From Clostridia bacterium (GTDB lineage: Bacteria > Bacillota > Clostridia > Christensenellales > CAG-138): a stretch of DNA of 64,000 bases. Positions within the stretch are counted from its first letter, which is position 1, and every line of letters starts with the position of its first letter. Below the pieces are notes generated by a model. The model had not been told where the DNA came from. It was given only the letters and a program-made list of their open reading frames with translations, and searched no databases. A program made the translations under genes and the position numbers. Below are positions 1 to 9,878 of the stretch, piece by piece. Location of the stretch: the NCBI GenBank assembly GCA_017438865.1, contig JAFRUN010000064.1, positions 1 to 64,000 of the forward strand, given 5' to 3'.

Positions 1-1
1 G

Positions 2-592
2 ATCGTCAAGGCGGACGTGCAGGGCTCGGTCGAAGCGGTCAAGCAGGCGCTTGAGAAGCTTTCGAACGAAGAAGTCCGCGTGCGCGTCATCCACAGCGGC
101 GTCGGCGCGATCACCGGATCGGACATCATGTTCGCGTCCGCGTCGAACGCGATCGTCATCGGCTTCAACGTGCGTCCGGATTCCACGGCACGCGCGGCGG
201 CGGAGAAGGAAAAGGTCGACGTCCGCACCTACCGCGTCATCTACAACGCGATCGAGGACGTCGAGAACGCAATGAAGGGCATGTTCAAGCCCGTCTTCCG
301 TGAGGTCGAACTCGGCCGCTGCACGGTCCGCTCCACGTTCCGCATCTCCGGCGTCGGCACGATCGCAGGCGCATACGTCAACGAGGGCAAGGTCACGAGG
401 ACCGCGCAGGTGCGCGTGGTTCGCGGCGGCATCGTCCTGCACGACGGCAGGATCGGTTCGCTGAAGCGCTTTAAGGACGACGCGAGGGAGGTCCTTGCGG
501 GCTTCGAGTGCGGCATCTCGATCGAGAACTTCAACGACATCCTCGAGGACGACGTCATCGAGTGCTATGTGATGGAGGAAGTGAAGCGCTGA
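2..592 (+). CDS. infB: Translation initiation factor IF-2, C-terminal part (5' end outside window)
   Basis: The frame is open from base 2 with no start, so the gene began upstream. The 196 visible residues correspond to the C-terminal domains of IF-2, the GTPase that places initiator fMet-tRNA on the ribosome. The visible start reads [12 protein letters not shown], and the end ([17 protein letters not shown]) is the typical IF-2 C-terminal barrel that binds fMet-tRNA. The GTPase domain is not in the window. The stop overlaps the rbfA start by one base, as expected for the nusA-infB-rbfA operon. Confidence 0.95.
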   Translation: MVKADVQGSVEAVKQALEKLSNEEVRVRVIHSGVGAITGSDIMFASASNAIVIGFNVRPDSTARAAAEKEKVDVRTYRVIYNAIEDVENAMKGMFKPVFREVELGRCTVRSTFRISGVGTIAGAYVNEGKVTRTAQVRVVRGGIVLHDGRIGSLKRFKDDAREVLAGFECGISIENFNDILEDDVIECYVMEEVKR

Positions 593-966
593 TGGCAAAG
601 GTCAGAAACGAACGGCTCCGTGAAGAGCTCAAAAAGACGGTCAGCGCGATCATCTTCGACATGAAGGATCCGCGCATCCCGGCGGTCACCTCGATCACCG
701 AGATGGAGATCACGCCGGACCTCAAATACGCAAAGGCGCATGTGTCGGTGTTCGACGCCGACGGGAACGCGGCAAAGACCGCGGTCGACGCGCTGAACCA
801 TGCGGCGGGCTTTATCGGACACGAGGTCGGCAGCCGCATGACGATCCGCCGCGTGCCGTCGATCCGCTTCGTTGCGGACGATTCGATCGCCTACTCGGTC
901 CATATCTCCGAGGTGATCCGCTCGCTGCATAAGGACGACAAGCCCGAAAAGGAGGAAGAGGAATGA
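592..966 (+). CDS. rbfA: 30S ribosome-binding factor A
   Basis: 124 residues, the normal size for RbfA, a single KH-like domain protein that matures the 5' end of 16S rRNA in the 30S subunit. The N-terminus ([20 protein letters not shown]), the DPRI segment near residue 22 and the VSVFD strand are typical. The ATG at 592 shares one base with the infB stop, so translational coupling fixes this start. The C-terminus ends in an acidic tail (KPEKEEEE). It lies in the infB-rbfA-nrnA-truB-ribF chain. Confidence 0.95.
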   Translation: MAKVRNERLREELKKTVSAIIFDMKDPRIPAVTSITEMEITPDLKYAKAHVSVFDADGNAAKTAVDALNHAAGFIGHEVGSRMTIRRVPSIRFVADDSIAYSVHISEVIRSLHKDDKPEKEEEE

Positions 967-1919
967 ACCTTTCCGCCGCGGCGTCCTTTATACAATCGCA
1001 TCAAACGTTTTATCTGGCAGCCCACCAGTCGCCCGACGGCGACACGCTGGGCTCCTGCCTTGCTTTGCGCGCCGCTTTGCTCGAAATGGGCAAGGCGGCG
1101 ACCGTCGTCTGTCCCGACCGCGTTCCCGCGTATCTCGGTTTTCTCATCGGCGCGGACACGGTGATCGGCACGGACGGGATCGAACCGCCGGAAGAGGCGG
1201 TGATCTATGTCGACTGCGCGGATCACAGGCGCACCGGCGCGCTCGAAGCGACGCTGGAAACGGCGCCCTACGCGTTCTGCATCGACCACCACGGCACGAA
1301 TCCGCGGCAATCGAAGAACGGCGACTGGGTGGAGGAAGTCAGCGCGACGGGCGAGCTGATCCTGCGGCTCCTGGCGGAGCTTGACGCGCCTATTTCGCAC
1401 GGGATCGCTGTCGCGCTGTATACAGCGATCGCCACCGACACGGGCAATTTCTCATACGGGAACACCACGCCGGACGCGTTTTCCGCGGCGGCGAAGCTCA
1501 TGGCGTACAACATCGATCTTCCCGAACTGAACCGGATCCTGTTCCGCGAAATGCCGCTTTCCAAAGCGAAGCTGATCGCCTATGTGCTCGGCAACATGGA
1601 GCTTTCCTGCGGCGGACGTCTCAATATGGTCGCGGTTTCAAAGGAAACGCTCGCCGCGTGCGGCGCGAGCATCGAGGAATGCGAAGGATTGATCGATCAT
1701 CTCCGCGATATCGATACGGTCGAGGCGGCGTGCGTCGTGCGTGAATCGGACGGCGTCGCGCGCGTCAGCATGCGCAGTAAGCGTGTCTGCGACGTGGCAG
1801 CGGTTGCCAAGCGGTTCGGCGGCGGCGGACATCTGCGCGCCGCGGGCTGCACGCTGGAACTCCCGCTCGATGAGGCGCTGCGCACCATGCGCGAGGCGCT
1901 GACCGACGCTCTGCAATGA
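963..1919 (+). CDS. nrnA: DHH-family phosphoesterase, NrnA-like oligoribonuclease/pAp phosphatase
   Basis: 318 residues. Bifunctional NrnA proteins degrade 2-5 nt RNA leftovers and dephosphorylate pAp. Metal-binding motifs are visible in order: HQSPDGDTLGS at 21-31, DCADHRR at 84-90 and the DHH signature at 108-110. The C-terminal DHHA1 domain carries GGGGH at about 286-290, which binds the nucleotide end. ATGA overlaps with rbfA upstream and truB downstream indicate translational coupling. Position between rbfA and truB is conserved in Firmicutes. Confidence 0.9.
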   Translation: MNLSAAASFIQSHQTFYLAAHQSPDGDTLGSCLALRAALLEMGKAATVVCPDRVPAYLGFLIGADTVIGTDGIEPPEEAVIYVDCADHRRTGALEATLETAPYAFCIDHHGTNPRQSKNGDWVEEVSATGELILRLLAELDAPISHGIAVALYTAIATDTGNFSYGNTTPDAFSAAAKLMAYNIDLPELNRILFREMPLSKAKLIAYVLGNMELSCGGRLNMVAVSKETLAACGASIEECEGLIDHLRDIDTVEAACVVRESDGVARVSMRSKRVCDVAAVAKRFGGGGHLRAAGCTLELPLDEALRTMREALTDALQ

Positions 1920-2791
1920 CCGAAGGGATCGTAACCGTTCTAAAACCGCCGGCGATGTCGTCCAGCGACGTCGTGGTCGACGTGCGGCATATCTTTGAAA
2001 CAAAACGAGTCGGACATCTCGGCACGCTCGATCCCGAGGCGGCGGGCGTTCTTCCCGTATGCGTCGGACGCGCGGTGCGGCTGTTCGATTACCTGGTGGA
2101 CAAACGAAAGACCTACCTTGCCGAGATCGCGTTCGGCGCGGCGACCGACACGCAGGACGCACAGGGAACGGTGACGGAAACGGGCGGCGCGATCGTTTCG
2201 GAAGATATGCTCGATGCGGTCCTGCCGCGTTTTACGGGCGTGATCGTGCAGACGCCGCCGATGTATTCCGCTCTGAAGCACAACGGACGGAAGCTCTATG
2301 ACCTCGCGCTTCAAGGCAAGGAGATCCCCGACAAGTCCCGCGAGGTGGAGATCTTTTCGCTTCGCCGGATGGAAACGCTCGGCGGGAACCGGTTTCTTCT
2401 GGAGATCTGCTGTTCGCGCGGAACGTATATCCGCACGCTCTGCAGCGATATCGGCACGGCGCTCGGCGTGCCCGCGCATATGGCGTTTCTTCTGCGCACG
2501 GCGTCCGGCATGTTTACGCTGGAGCACGCGCTTCCGATCGCCGAACTCGAAGCGATGAAGGCGGAGGGTCGTCTTTCGGACGCGCTGACCTCCTGCGAAG
2601 CGGCGGTTTCGTTTCTGCCGCGGCTCGATCTCAGAAGCGACCGCAGACGTCCGGCGATGAACGGTCTGCCGACGCGGACGAACGCGGAGGACGGGGCGTA
2701 TCGGCTTTACTGCAACGGATTTCTGGGCATCGGCGCCGTCAAAGACGGCAGCGCGGTGCTGAAGGTACATTTATACGGGGAGGAGCTATGA
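1916..2791 (+). CDS. truB: tRNA pseudouridine(55) synthase
   Basis: 291 residues. TruB isomerises U55 in the T-loop of tRNAs. The catalytic block GHLGTLDPEAAGVLPV spans about 33-48 with the nucleophilic aspartate at 39. KTYLAEI near 66-72 and the RGTYIRTLCSDIG block near 167-179 are family hallmarks. The start overlaps the nrnA stop by four bases (ATGA), and the end overlaps ribF in the same way. Confidence 0.95.
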   Translation: MTEGIVTVLKPPAMSSSDVVVDVRHIFETKRVGHLGTLDPEAAGVLPVCVGRAVRLFDYLVDKRKTYLAEIAFGAATDTQDAQGTVTETGGAIVSEDMLDAVLPRFTGVIVQTPPMYSALKHNGRKLYDLALQGKEIPDKSREVEIFSLRRMETLGGNRFLLEICCSRGTYIRTLCSDIGTALGVPAHMAFLLRTASGMFTLEHALPIAELEAMKAEGRLSDALTSCEAAVSFLPRLDLRSDRRRPAMNGLPTRTNAEDGAYRLYCNGFLGIGAVKDGSAVLKVHLYGEEL

Positions 2792-3705
2792 ATCGGACGG
2801 CGGTTGCGCTGGGGATGTTCGATGGAGTGCATCTCGGACATCGTGCGCTGCTCAGAGAAGCGGCGCGGATCGCGCATGAAAACGGCGATACGGCGGTTGC
2901 GTTCACCTACGACAACCATCCGAGAGAGCTGTTTTCCGGTTCGTTTCCGTACCTCTGCACGAGGGAGCAGCGCGAAGTGCTGATCCGCGAAACCGGATGC
3001 GATCGCGTCGACAGCATTCCGTTCGACGCGGCGTTTGCCTCGATGGCGCCGGAGGCGTTCATCGACTGGCTCAATGCGCGCTATGAAGGGGGGGTGTCCG
3101 CGATCGTCGCCGGCTACGATTACCGCTTCGGCGCAAAGGCGGCGGGGGATACGACGCTCCTCCGCACGCTGTGCGAATCGCGCGGGATCGCGCTCGCCGT
3201 GATCGACGAGGTGAAGGTCGACGGCGAGACCTGCGCGTCCACGCGCATCCGCGAGCTTTTGCGCGCGGGCGCGGTCGAACGGGCGGAACGTATGCTCGGA
3301 CGGCCGTATGTGCTTTCCGGCACGGTGGTGCACGCAAAGGCGCTGGGGCGGCAGTTCGACTGTCCGACGGCGAACATCGACGCGGGCGCGCAGATCCTTC
3401 CGAAGGACGGCGTTTACGCGACGCTGCTGCGCTTTGCGGGGAAGGAGTATCCCGCGGTGACCAACGTCGGCACGAATCCCACGGTCGGCGGGCGGGCGCG
3501 CACGGTGGAGACGCACGCGATCGGCGCGTCGCTCGATCTCTACGGCAAACGCATCGAAGTGGCTTTTTTAACGCGCCTCCGGGACGAGAAAAAGTTTAAT
3601 TCAAAGGATCTGCTGTTCCGGCAGATCGGAAAGGACGCGGAGATCGCAAAAAAAGTTTGCGAAGAACGCAAAAAAAGTGTTTACAATTCGGAACCGTTGT
3701 GCTAA
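2788..3705 (+). CDS. ribF: Bifunctional riboflavin kinase / FMN adenylyltransferase
   Basis: 305 residues, a usual length. It makes FMN and then FAD from riboflavin. The N-terminal nucleotidyltransferase domain has ALGMFDGVHLGH at about 7-18. The C-terminal riboflavin kinase domain has the PTANI motif near 191-195, followed by DGVYAT and TNVGTNPTVGG. It is the last gene of the infB chain. Its stop codon is embedded in the -10 box of the next promoter. No FMN riboswitch is seen, as expected for an internal operon gene. Confidence 0.95.
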   Translation: MNRTAVALGMFDGVHLGHRALLREAARIAHENGDTAVAFTYDNHPRELFSGSFPYLCTREQREVLIRETGCDRVDSIPFDAAFASMAPEAFIDWLNARYEGGVSAIVAGYDYRFGAKAAGDTTLLRTLCESRGIALAVIDEVKVDGETCASTRIRELLRAGAVERAERMLGRPYVLSGTVVHAKALGRQFDCPTANIDAGAQILPKDGVYATLLRFAGKEYPAVTNVGTNPTVGGRARTVETHAIGASLDLYGKRIEVAFLTRLRDEKKFNSKDLLFRQIGKDAEIAKKVCEERKKSVYNSEPLC

Positions 3706-3708
3706 ACT
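3680..3708 (+). promoter_or_regulatory. Sigma-A promoter for rpsO
   Basis: -35 TTTACA at 3680-3685, a 17-nt spacer, and -10 TAAACT at 3703-3708. The -10 overlaps the ribF stop. About 85 nt of leader follow before rpsO, enough for S15 autoregulatory structure, although no specific fold is proven. Confidence 0.75.
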
Positions 3709-3796
3709 GTCAAAGGTTAATCCGTAAACTGGGTTGATGCGACTCTCCGACGCCATACGCAGTCTACGGGGATACGAAAAAAAGGAGGAAAAAAAC

Positions 3797-4051
3797 ATGA
3801 CGAAACAGGAAATTATCGCAAAGTACGCGCTGCACGAGGGCGACACGGGTTCTCCCGAGGTTCAGATCGCGCTTCTCACCGAACGCATCAATCACCTCAA
3901 TGAGCACCTGAAGGTCAACCAGAAGGATCATCACTCCCGTCGCGGTCTTCTGAAGATGGTCGGTACCCGCAGAGGTCTTCTGAACTATCTCAAAGAGAAG
4001 GACATCGAGCGTTACAGAGCGATCATCGCAGCATTGAACCTCAGAAAGTAA
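3797..4051 (+). CDS. rpsO: 30S ribosomal protein S15
   Basis: 84 residues. S15 is a primary 16S rRNA-binding protein of the 30S platform. The [15 protein letters not shown] helix and the [16 protein letters not shown] block that contacts rRNA are intact. The ATG at 3797 is chosen because an AAGGAGG ribosome-binding site lies just upstream (3782-3788) and the protein then begins like other S15s. It has its own promoter and terminator and precedes pnp, the classic rpsO-pnp arrangement. Confidence 0.97.
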   Translation: MTKQEIIAKYALHEGDTGSPEVQIALLTERINHLNEHLKVNQKDHHSRRGLLKMVGTRRGLLNYLKEKDIERYRAIIAALNLRK

Positions 4052-4058
4052 AGAGCAG

Positions 4059-4086
4059 GGCGGGGGTTTATTCCCCGCCTGACTTT
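4059..4086 (+). terminator. Intrinsic terminator after rpsO
   Basis: Stem GGCGGGG (4059-4065) pairs with CCCCGCC (4073-4079), followed by TGACTTTTT. Confidence 0.8.
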
Positions 4087-4145
4087 TTGGGCGCTGCATT
4101 CTGACAGGCAATAATAAAATAAAGATAAAGAGGAAAAAAGAAAAC

Positions 4146-6263
4146 ATGTTCAGAGTGTTCGAAACCATGGTCGGCGATCGCAAACTGATCGTCGAAACCG
4201 GAAAGTACGCCGAGCAAGCGGGCGGCAACTGCCTCGTGCGCTGCGGCGGAACGGCGGTCATGGTCAACGCGACGGTCGCCAAGGAACCGCGTGACGGCGT
4301 TGATTTTCTGCCGCTTTCCATTGAATTTGAAGAGAAACTGTACGCGGTCGGCAAGATCCCCGGCGGTTTCATCAAGCGTGAAGGCCGCCCGACCGAAAAG
4401 GCGATCCTCACGAGCCGCCTCATCGACCGTCCGCTGCGTCCGTTGTTCCCCAAGGGATTCTACAACGACGTGCAGGTCATCGCAACCGTTCTCTCGGTGG
4501 AGCAGGACGTTCAGCCCGATGTGCTGGGCATGATCGGCTCCTCCGTTGCGCTGTCCATCTCCAACGCCCCGTTCATGGGCCCGACGGGTTCCGTGGCGGT
4601 CGGTCTGGTCGACGGCGAGTATGTGCTGAACCCCGACTGCGAGCAGCGTGAAAAGAGCCGTCTTGCTTTGACCGTCGCCGGTACGCGCGACGCCGTCATG
4701 ATGGTCGAGGCGGGCGCGAACGAAGTCACCGAGGAGGAAATGCTCGGCGCGATCCTGTTTGCGCACGAAGAGATCAAGAAGATCGTCGACTTCATTGAAC
4801 AGATCCAGAAGGAAGTCGGCAAGCCCAAGATGGAAGTCAACATCCATGTCCCGGACGAGGACCTGAACCGCCGCGTGCGCGAATACGCGATGGACAAGGT
4901 CGTCTGGCAGATGGACACCTTCGACCGCCACGAGCGCGAAATGCGCACCGAGCAGGTCAAGGAAGAGACGAAGGCCGCGTTTGCGGAGAGCGATCCCGGC
5001 ATGGAAAAGGACGTCGACGCCATTCTGTATCAGATGCAGAAGGAAGTCATGCGCGACAAGATCATCAACAAGAAGATCCGTCCCGACGGACGCGCGCAGG
5101 ACGAGATCCGTCCGATCTGGAGCGAAGTGCATATGCTCGAGCGTCCACACGGCAGCGCGGTGTTCACCCGCGGGCAGACGCAGGTCATGACGATCGCAAC
5201 GCTCGGCACGATCGCCGAGGCGCAGATCCTCGACGGGCTGACGCTCGAGGACAGCAAGCGCTATATGCATCAGTACAATATGCCGCCGTATTCGACCGGT
5301 GAAACGCGCCCCGTGCGCAGCCCCGGCCGCCGCGAGATCGGTCACGGCGCCCTTGCGGAGCGTGCGCTTCTGCCGGTGCTTCCGAGCGAAGAGGAGTTCC
5401 CGTACTGCATGCGTCTCGTGAGCGAAGTCATCAGCTCGAACGGCTCCACGTCGCAGGCGTCGATCTGCGCGAGCACGCTGGCGCTGATGGATGCGGGCGT
5501 TCCGATCAGAAAGCCCGTCGCAGGCGTTGCAATGGGCCTTATCAAGGACGTTGATTCCGGCAACATCGCGATCCTCACCGATATCCAGGGACTCGAGGAC
5601 TTCCTCGGCGACATGGACTTCAAGGTGGCGGGCACGCGTGACGGCATCACCGCGATCCAGATGGATATCAAGATCAAGGGCATCGATCGCGAGATCCTCA
5701 CCCGCGCGCTCGAACAGGCGCGCAAAGGCCGTCTGTTCATCCTGGACAAGATGGCGGAGACGATCGCAGAGCCGCGCGCAGAGCTTTCGCCCTATGCGCC
5801 GCGCATCCTCTCCTTCAAGATCAATCCGGACAAGATCCGCGACGTCATCGGCAGCGGCGGCAAGACGATCAACGGCATCATCGCAAAGACCGGCGTCAAG
5901 ATCGACATCGAGGACGACGGCAGCGTGTTCATCGCGTCGCCCGATCAGGCGGCTGCGGAGGAAGCGAAGCGCATCATCGACGGCATCGTCGAGGACATCG
6001 AGGTCGGCAAGGTCTATCTCGGCACCGTGGTCGGCATCAAGGAGTTCGGCGCGTTCGTGAACCTCAAGCCCGGCACCGACGGACTTCTGCACATCTCCCG
6101 CATCGCGAGAGAGCGCGTGAACAAGGTCGAGGACGTTCTGAACCTCGGCGATCAGGTGCTCGTGCGCGTGTTCGAGATCGATCCGAAGACCGGCAAGATC
6201 GGTCTTACCCGCAAGGATCTGCTTCCCGAAACCAAGAAGGACGCGGATAAGGGAGAGAACTGA
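4146..6263 (+). CDS. pnp: Polyribonucleotide nucleotidyltransferase (PNPase)
   Basis: 705 residues, the usual length. PNPase is a trimeric 3'-5' phosphorolytic exoribonuclease of mRNA decay. It shows two RNase PH-like domains (the first with [18 protein letters not shown], the second with the [21 protein letters not shown] catalytic region), then a KH domain ([12 protein letters not shown]) and an S1 domain ([18 protein letters not shown]). It starts at ATG 4146 and follows rpsO after a terminator, so some readthrough or a separate promoter is expected. Confidence 0.97.
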   Translation: MFRVFETMVGDRKLIVETGKYAEQAGGNCLVRCGGTAVMVNATVAKEPRDGVDFLPLSIEFEEKLYAVGKIPGGFIKREGRPTEKAILTSRLIDRPLRPLFPKGFYNDVQVIATVLSVEQDVQPDVLGMIGSSVALSISNAPFMGPTGSVAVGLVDGEYVLNPDCEQREKSRLALTVAGTRDAVMMVEAGANEVTEEEMLGAILFAHEEIKKIVDFIEQIQKEVGKPKMEVNIHVPDEDLNRRVREYAMDKVVWQMDTFDRHEREMRTEQVKEETKAAFAESDPGMEKDVDAILYQMQKEVMRDKIINKKIRPDGRAQDEIRPIWSEVHMLERPHGSAVFTRGQTQVMTIATLGTIAEAQILDGLTLEDSKRYMHQYNMPPYSTGETRPVRSPGRREIGHGALAERALLPVLPSEEEFPYCMRLVSEVISSNGSTSQASICASTLALMDAGVPIRKPVAGVAMGLIKDVDSGNIAILTDIQGLEDFLGDMDFKVAGTRDGITAIQMDIKIKGIDREILTRALEQARKGRLFILDKMAETIAEPRAELSPYAPRILSFKINPDKIRDVIGSGGKTINGIIAKTGVKIDIEDDGSVFIASPDQAAAEEAKRIIDGIVEDIEVGKVYLGTVVGIKEFGAFVNLKPGTDGLLHISRIARERVNKVEDVLNLGDQVLVRVFEIDPKTGKIGLTRKDLLPETKKDADKGEN

Positions 6264-6278
6264 CGAACAGAATAACGG

Positions 6279-6307
6279 GGGGCGGCGAAAGCGCGGCCCC
6301 TCATTTT
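6279..6307 (+). terminator. Hairpin after pnp, possible terminator
   Basis: GGGGC (6279-6283) pairs with GCCCC (6296-6300), enclosing a GCG/CGC inner stem, followed by TCATTTT. The T tract is weak, so termination is uncertain. Confidence 0.5.
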
Positions 6308-6325
6308 GCATCGGAGGTAACGGAG

Positions 6326-7615
6326 ATGATCGAAAAAACGCTGCTGCACAACGGGATCTGCGTGATGACGGAGCATATGCCGTCCGTGCGGTCGGTTGCG
6401 ATCGGCGTTTGGGTGAACGCGGGCTCGGTTTTTGAATCGGACGCGAACGCAGGCATTTCGCATTTTATCGAGCACATGCTCTTCAAGGGCACGGAGACGC
6501 GCAGCGCGTCGGACATTGCGGCGGAAGCGGACGCTATCGGCGCCAACCTGAACGCGTTTACCGCAAAGGAGTGCACCTGCTTTCATATCAAAGCGTTGGA
6601 CGAGGATATCGAAAAAGCCGTCGGACTGCTTTCGGACATCGTTCTCAGGAGCACGCTCGATCCCGAGCAGATGGACCGCGAACGCGGCGTGGTGCTCGAG
6701 GAGATCGCCATGACCGAGGACAGCCCGGAGGACATCGTCTTCGACCGCGCGAGCGAACAGCTTTTCATGGGTACGCCGATCGAATCCGAGATCCTCGGCA
6801 CGAGCGAGACCGTACAGCGCATGGGACGCGACGATCTCATTCGCTATATGGACCGCCGCTATACGTCGGAAAACATCGTGATCGCCGTTGCGGGGAGCTT
6901 TGACCGCGAAACGCTCCTTCCGCTGCTGGAACGCAGCTTCCGGGACGTAAAGCGCGGCGAACGCGACGCGGCGCCGGTCGTTTCGATCAAACCCGGCTTT
7001 CGCACCGCGCTTGTCAAAAAGGACGTCGAGCAGATCAACCTGTGTCTCGCGCTTCCGGGCGCGGCGCTCGGGACCGATGAATACTTTGCACAGGCGGTAC
7101 TGTCGAACGCTTTGGGCGGCAGCATGAGCTCGCGGCTGTTCCAGCACATCCGCGAGGAACGCGGACTTGCGTATTCGGTATACTCCTATCCGATGGCGTA
7201 TCGCGGCGCGGGGAGCTTGTGCTTTTATGCAGGCTGCACGGAGGGGCAGGCGAGGGAAGTGCTGTCCCTGCTTCTGAAGGAGCTTGACGACGTGAAGCGA
7301 AACGGCATTTCGGAGGAGGAGTTCGTCCGCGCAAGGCAGCAGCTGAAGGGCAGCTATCTCCTCGGCATGGAGTCTTCGATGGCGCATATGAGCGCGATCG
7401 GAAAAACCGCGCTGCTTCTGGGAAAAGAATATGAACTTGCGGCTACCCTGAACCGCATCGAATGTGTTACAATGGAGGCGGTAAGGAAGGCCGCCGAAAC
7501 GCTTTTTACACCGGACGCAGCCGCATTCTGTGCGGTCGGCCGGCTCGAGGGCGTCGGGGAAACGCTGAAAAACGCCGCGGAGGATTGGTGGAAGAAAAAT
7601 GGAAGACCGGCTTGA
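6326..7615 (+). CDS. M16 family zinc metallopeptidase (YmxG-like)
   Basis: 429 residues. M16B peptidases are clamshell zinc proteases related to mitochondrial processing peptidase. The inverted zinc motif HFIEH is at 46-50, with the third ligand in the RGVVLEEIAMTED region around 120-130. The C-terminal half shows the second clamshell domain (EERGLAYSVYSY). GGAGG at 6313-6317 supports the ATG at 6326. Position right after pnp is conserved in Firmicutes. The substrate is unknown. The 3' end overlaps the dUTPase gene by 17 nt. Confidence 0.9.
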   Translation: MIEKTLLHNGICVMTEHMPSVRSVAIGVWVNAGSVFESDANAGISHFIEHMLFKGTETRSASDIAAEADAIGANLNAFTAKECTCFHIKALDEDIEKAVGLLSDIVLRSTLDPEQMDRERGVVLEEIAMTEDSPEDIVFDRASEQLFMGTPIESEILGTSETVQRMGRDDLIRYMDRRYTSENIVIAVAGSFDRETLLPLLERSFRDVKRGERDAAPVVSIKPGFRTALVKKDVEQINLCLALPGAALGTDEYFAQAVLSNALGGSMSSRLFQHIREERGLAYSVYSYPMAYRGAGSLCFYAGCTEGQAREVLSLLLKELDDVKRNGISEEEFVRARQQLKGSYLLGMESSMAHMSAIGKTALLLGKEYELAATLNRIECVTMEAVRKAAETLFTPDAAAFCAVGRLEGVGETLKNAAEDWWKKNGRPA

Positions 7616-7985
7616 AATGATTTTCCGGCTGCAGAAGGCGCTGGACGAGGACATCATGGAACGGCGGCGTCTGGACTTTCCGTATGAGGTCTGGATGCAG
7701 AAGGACATCCTTGCCTGCATGGACGAGCTGACGGAGCTCTTGAACGAGCTGAACTGGAAATGGTGGAAGAATAAAAAACCGCTGGATCCGGACGCGATCA
7801 AGGGAGAGCTCGTCGACGTGCTGCATTTTTTCGTGAGCATGTGCATCCGGAGCGGCATGAGCGCACAGGACCTTTTCGACGGCTATATTGCCAAAAACAA
7901 AGAGAACTTCGACCGTCAGTACGGCAGATCGAAAAAGACGGGGTATGAGGTAACGGCGAATGGAACGGAGCTTTCGGGCGACTAA
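7599..7985 (+). CDS. Dimeric (all-alpha) dUTP diphosphatase, dUTPase_2 family
   Basis: 128 residues. These all-alpha NTP pyrophosphatases hydrolyse dUTP to dUMP, keeping uracil out of DNA. The first metal-binding helix is ELTELLNELNWKWWK at 43-57 and the second is GELVDVLHFFV at 69-79. The NW.WWK motif is typical of the dUTPase_2 branch and not of MazG. It overlaps the M16 gene upstream by 17 nt and the next gene by 26 nt, suggesting one transcript. Confidence 0.85.
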   Translation: MEDRLEMIFRLQKALDEDIMERRRLDFPYEVWMQKDILACMDELTELLNELNWKWWKNKKPLDPDAIKGELVDVLHFFVSMCIRSGMSAQDLFDGYIAKNKENFDRQYGRSKKTGYEVTANGTELSGD

Positions 7986-9180
7986 ACGGTTTTATCTGCT
8001 TTTGTTCATCAGCGCGATCGCGCTGGTGGCATTTGTCGCGGGATCGGTCTATCTGATGAAGAAGGTCACCGGCAACGTGCGAAAGCTGGAGCAGATGACG
8101 CTGTATACCGAGGTCGAAAGCGAAGCGGTCGTCGTGCGGAGCGAACGGCTGTTCACCGAATCCGCGAGCGAAAGCCACATCCTTCTGGAGGAGGGCGCGC
8201 TCGTTTCCGAGGGCGACGCGATCGCCGTGCTGTATCCGTATTCCTATGAGAGCCAGATCTCTGCGATCTGTACGAAGGAAGCGGCGCTGTATACGCATCT
8301 GCAGTCGCTTTTGAGGACCGCGTCGGGCGGCACGCTGCCGCCGGCGGTCATTCAGTACAACGAACAGATTTCCGCGGCGTCGCGCGAGATGCGCGCGTGC
8401 TCGAACGGGGAAGCGGATCCCGTGAAGTATGCGCAGATGGAAAGCTATCTGATCCGGCTTCAGAAGGAACGCCGCGATCTGATGGTATCGAATCTGGACA
8501 ACCCCGCGCTGGTGGAGAGCGAGGTGGCGGAGATCGATGCGATGCGGACGGGCTTTGAAACGAACAGTGCGCGCACGATCCGGTCCGAATACAACGGCTA
8601 CGTCAGCTTCTATTCCGACTCGAACGAGGAGAACCTGCGCGACGTGTCGCAGCTCACGGTGCCGCTGATTAAGCGTATTCTGAACGCGCCGTCGATCAGT
8701 ATGGACAACGAAAACTTCAGCTACCGCATTGTGACCGACCGCACGACGTTCTATCTGGCGTTCGTGCAGAGCGCGAAGGATGCGGACCGTCTGATGCCGG
8801 GGCTCACCTATTCGTTTACGATCAAGGGCGTCAAAGGCGCATATCAGGGCAGGATCGTCACCGAACGCGACACGGAAAGCGGCGTTCTGTACGTCATGCA
8901 GGTCAACGCCGACGTCCGACCGCTGCTGACTACGCGCGTAGTGGAGATCTCGGTGCAGAACAACGCGACGGGACTGTATATCCCGACCAAGTATATCCAG
9001 TACACGAACGGCGTGCCCTATATCTATGCCAAAACGACGAACGGGACATATCAGAAGGTCGCGGTCTATATTGCGGGCAGCGACGGCGACAATGCGATCG
9101 TGAGCGCGCGCGACAGCAACATCACGCTGTTTGCGGGGCTGAAGGTCCGTATCCCGCCGGAGGAGAAGGAGAATAATTGA
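7960..9180 (+). CDS. HlyD-family membrane-fusion-type protein
   Basis: 406 residues with an N-terminal cytoplasmic stub (RSFRATKR), one transmembrane helix at about 10-32 and a large extracytoplasmic part. A biotinyl-lipoyl-like beta segment lies near 60-90, followed by a helical stretch and a barrel-like C-terminal region. This organisation fits HlyD/MFP adaptors, but no ABC or MFS exporter is adjacent. The position, just upstream of yggS and sepF, suggests an envelope or division-related role by inference only. Its stop overlaps the yggS start. Confidence 0.6.
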   Translation: MERSFRATKRFYLLLFISAIALVAFVAGSVYLMKKVTGNVRKLEQMTLYTEVESEAVVVRSERLFTESASESHILLEEGALVSEGDAIAVLYPYSYESQISAICTKEAALYTHLQSLLRTASGGTLPPAVIQYNEQISAASREMRACSNGEADPVKYAQMESYLIRLQKERRDLMVSNLDNPALVESEVAEIDAMRTGFETNSARTIRSEYNGYVSFYSDSNEENLRDVSQLTVPLIKRILNAPSISMDNENFSYRIVTDRTTFYLAFVQSAKDADRLMPGLTYSFTIKGVKGAYQGRIVTERDTESGVLYVMQVNADVRPLLTTRVVEISVQNNATGLYIPTKYIQYTNGVPYIYAKTTNGTYQKVAVYIAGSDGDNAIVSARDSNITLFAGLKVRIPPEEKENN

Positions 9181-9866
9181 TGACGATCCGAGAGAATCTG
9201 GAAAAGGTACGCGAAACGATGGCGCTCGCGTGTCAGCGCAGCGGCAGACCGGAATCGGATGTAACGCTGATCGCGGTCACAAAACTCGTCGATACCGCGC
9301 GGATCTATGAGGCGGTACAGGCGGGGGTGACCGAAATCGGCGAAAACCGCGCGCAGGAGTTCACCGAAAAGTTAAATTTTTATAAACAGAATCAATTAAG
9401 GGCGCATTTCATTGGACAACTGCAGACGAACAAGGTAAAATATATCTGCGGAAAAGCGGATCTGATCCAATCGGTAGACCGGGAGCCGCTGCTCGACGCG
9501 ATCCATGCGTATGCCGCGAAAAACGGGATCGTCCAGGACATCCTCATCGAAGTCAATATCGGACGCGAGCTGCAGAAAGGCGGCGTCCTGCCGGAGAATC
9601 TTCCGGCGCTTGCCGAAAAGATCGCATCGCTCGGTTCCGTGCGGCTGAAGGGGCTGATGTGCGTTCCGCCCGCGATCGATAAGGATGCGGTACGGCCGTA
9701 TTTCAAGGAGATGCGCGCATGGTTCGAGCGGCTGAAAAGCGCGTATCCGGACTTGCCGATCGATACCCTGTCGATGGGCATGAGCCACGATTTCGATACG
9801 GCGATCGAGGAGGGCGCAACGACCGTGCGCGTCGGGACGGCGATCTTCGGACCGCGAAGAATTTAG
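9180..9866 (+). CDS. YggS/YlmE family pyridoxal-phosphate-binding protein
   Basis: 228 residues from the ATG at 9180. A TTG three bases earlier is less likely because the ATG overlaps the upstream TGA. PLP-homeostasis proteins of this family have an alanine-racemase-like barrel and lack known enzymatic activity. The PLP lysine lies in LIAVTK at residue 35. GENRAQEF and HFIGQLQTNK follow, and SMGMSHDF and VRVGTAIFG mark the C-terminal phosphate site. It sits in the ylmE-sepF division cluster. Confidence 0.93.
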   Translation: MTIRENLEKVRETMALACQRSGRPESDVTLIAVTKLVDTARIYEAVQAGVTEIGENRAQEFTEKLNFYKQNQLRAHFIGQLQTNKVKYICGKADLIQSVDREPLLDAIHAYAAKNGIVQDILIEVNIGRELQKGGVLPENLPALAEKIASLGSVRLKGLMCVPPAIDKDAVRPYFKEMRAWFERLKSAYPDLPIDTLSMGMSHDFDTAIEEGATTVRVGTAIFGPRRI

Positions 9867-9878
9867 GAGGAAAACAGA

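Noticed and set aside
3709..3796. FMN riboswitch near ribF
   Set aside because: The leader follows ribF and belongs to rpsO; no RFN element motifs are recognisable.
4068..6311. 747-codon open frame on the minus strand across pnp
   Set aside because: Antisense shadow of pnp caused by the GC-rich codon pattern; the plus strand encodes a complete, recognisable PNPase, and the minus frame has low-complexity R/D/H-rich content.
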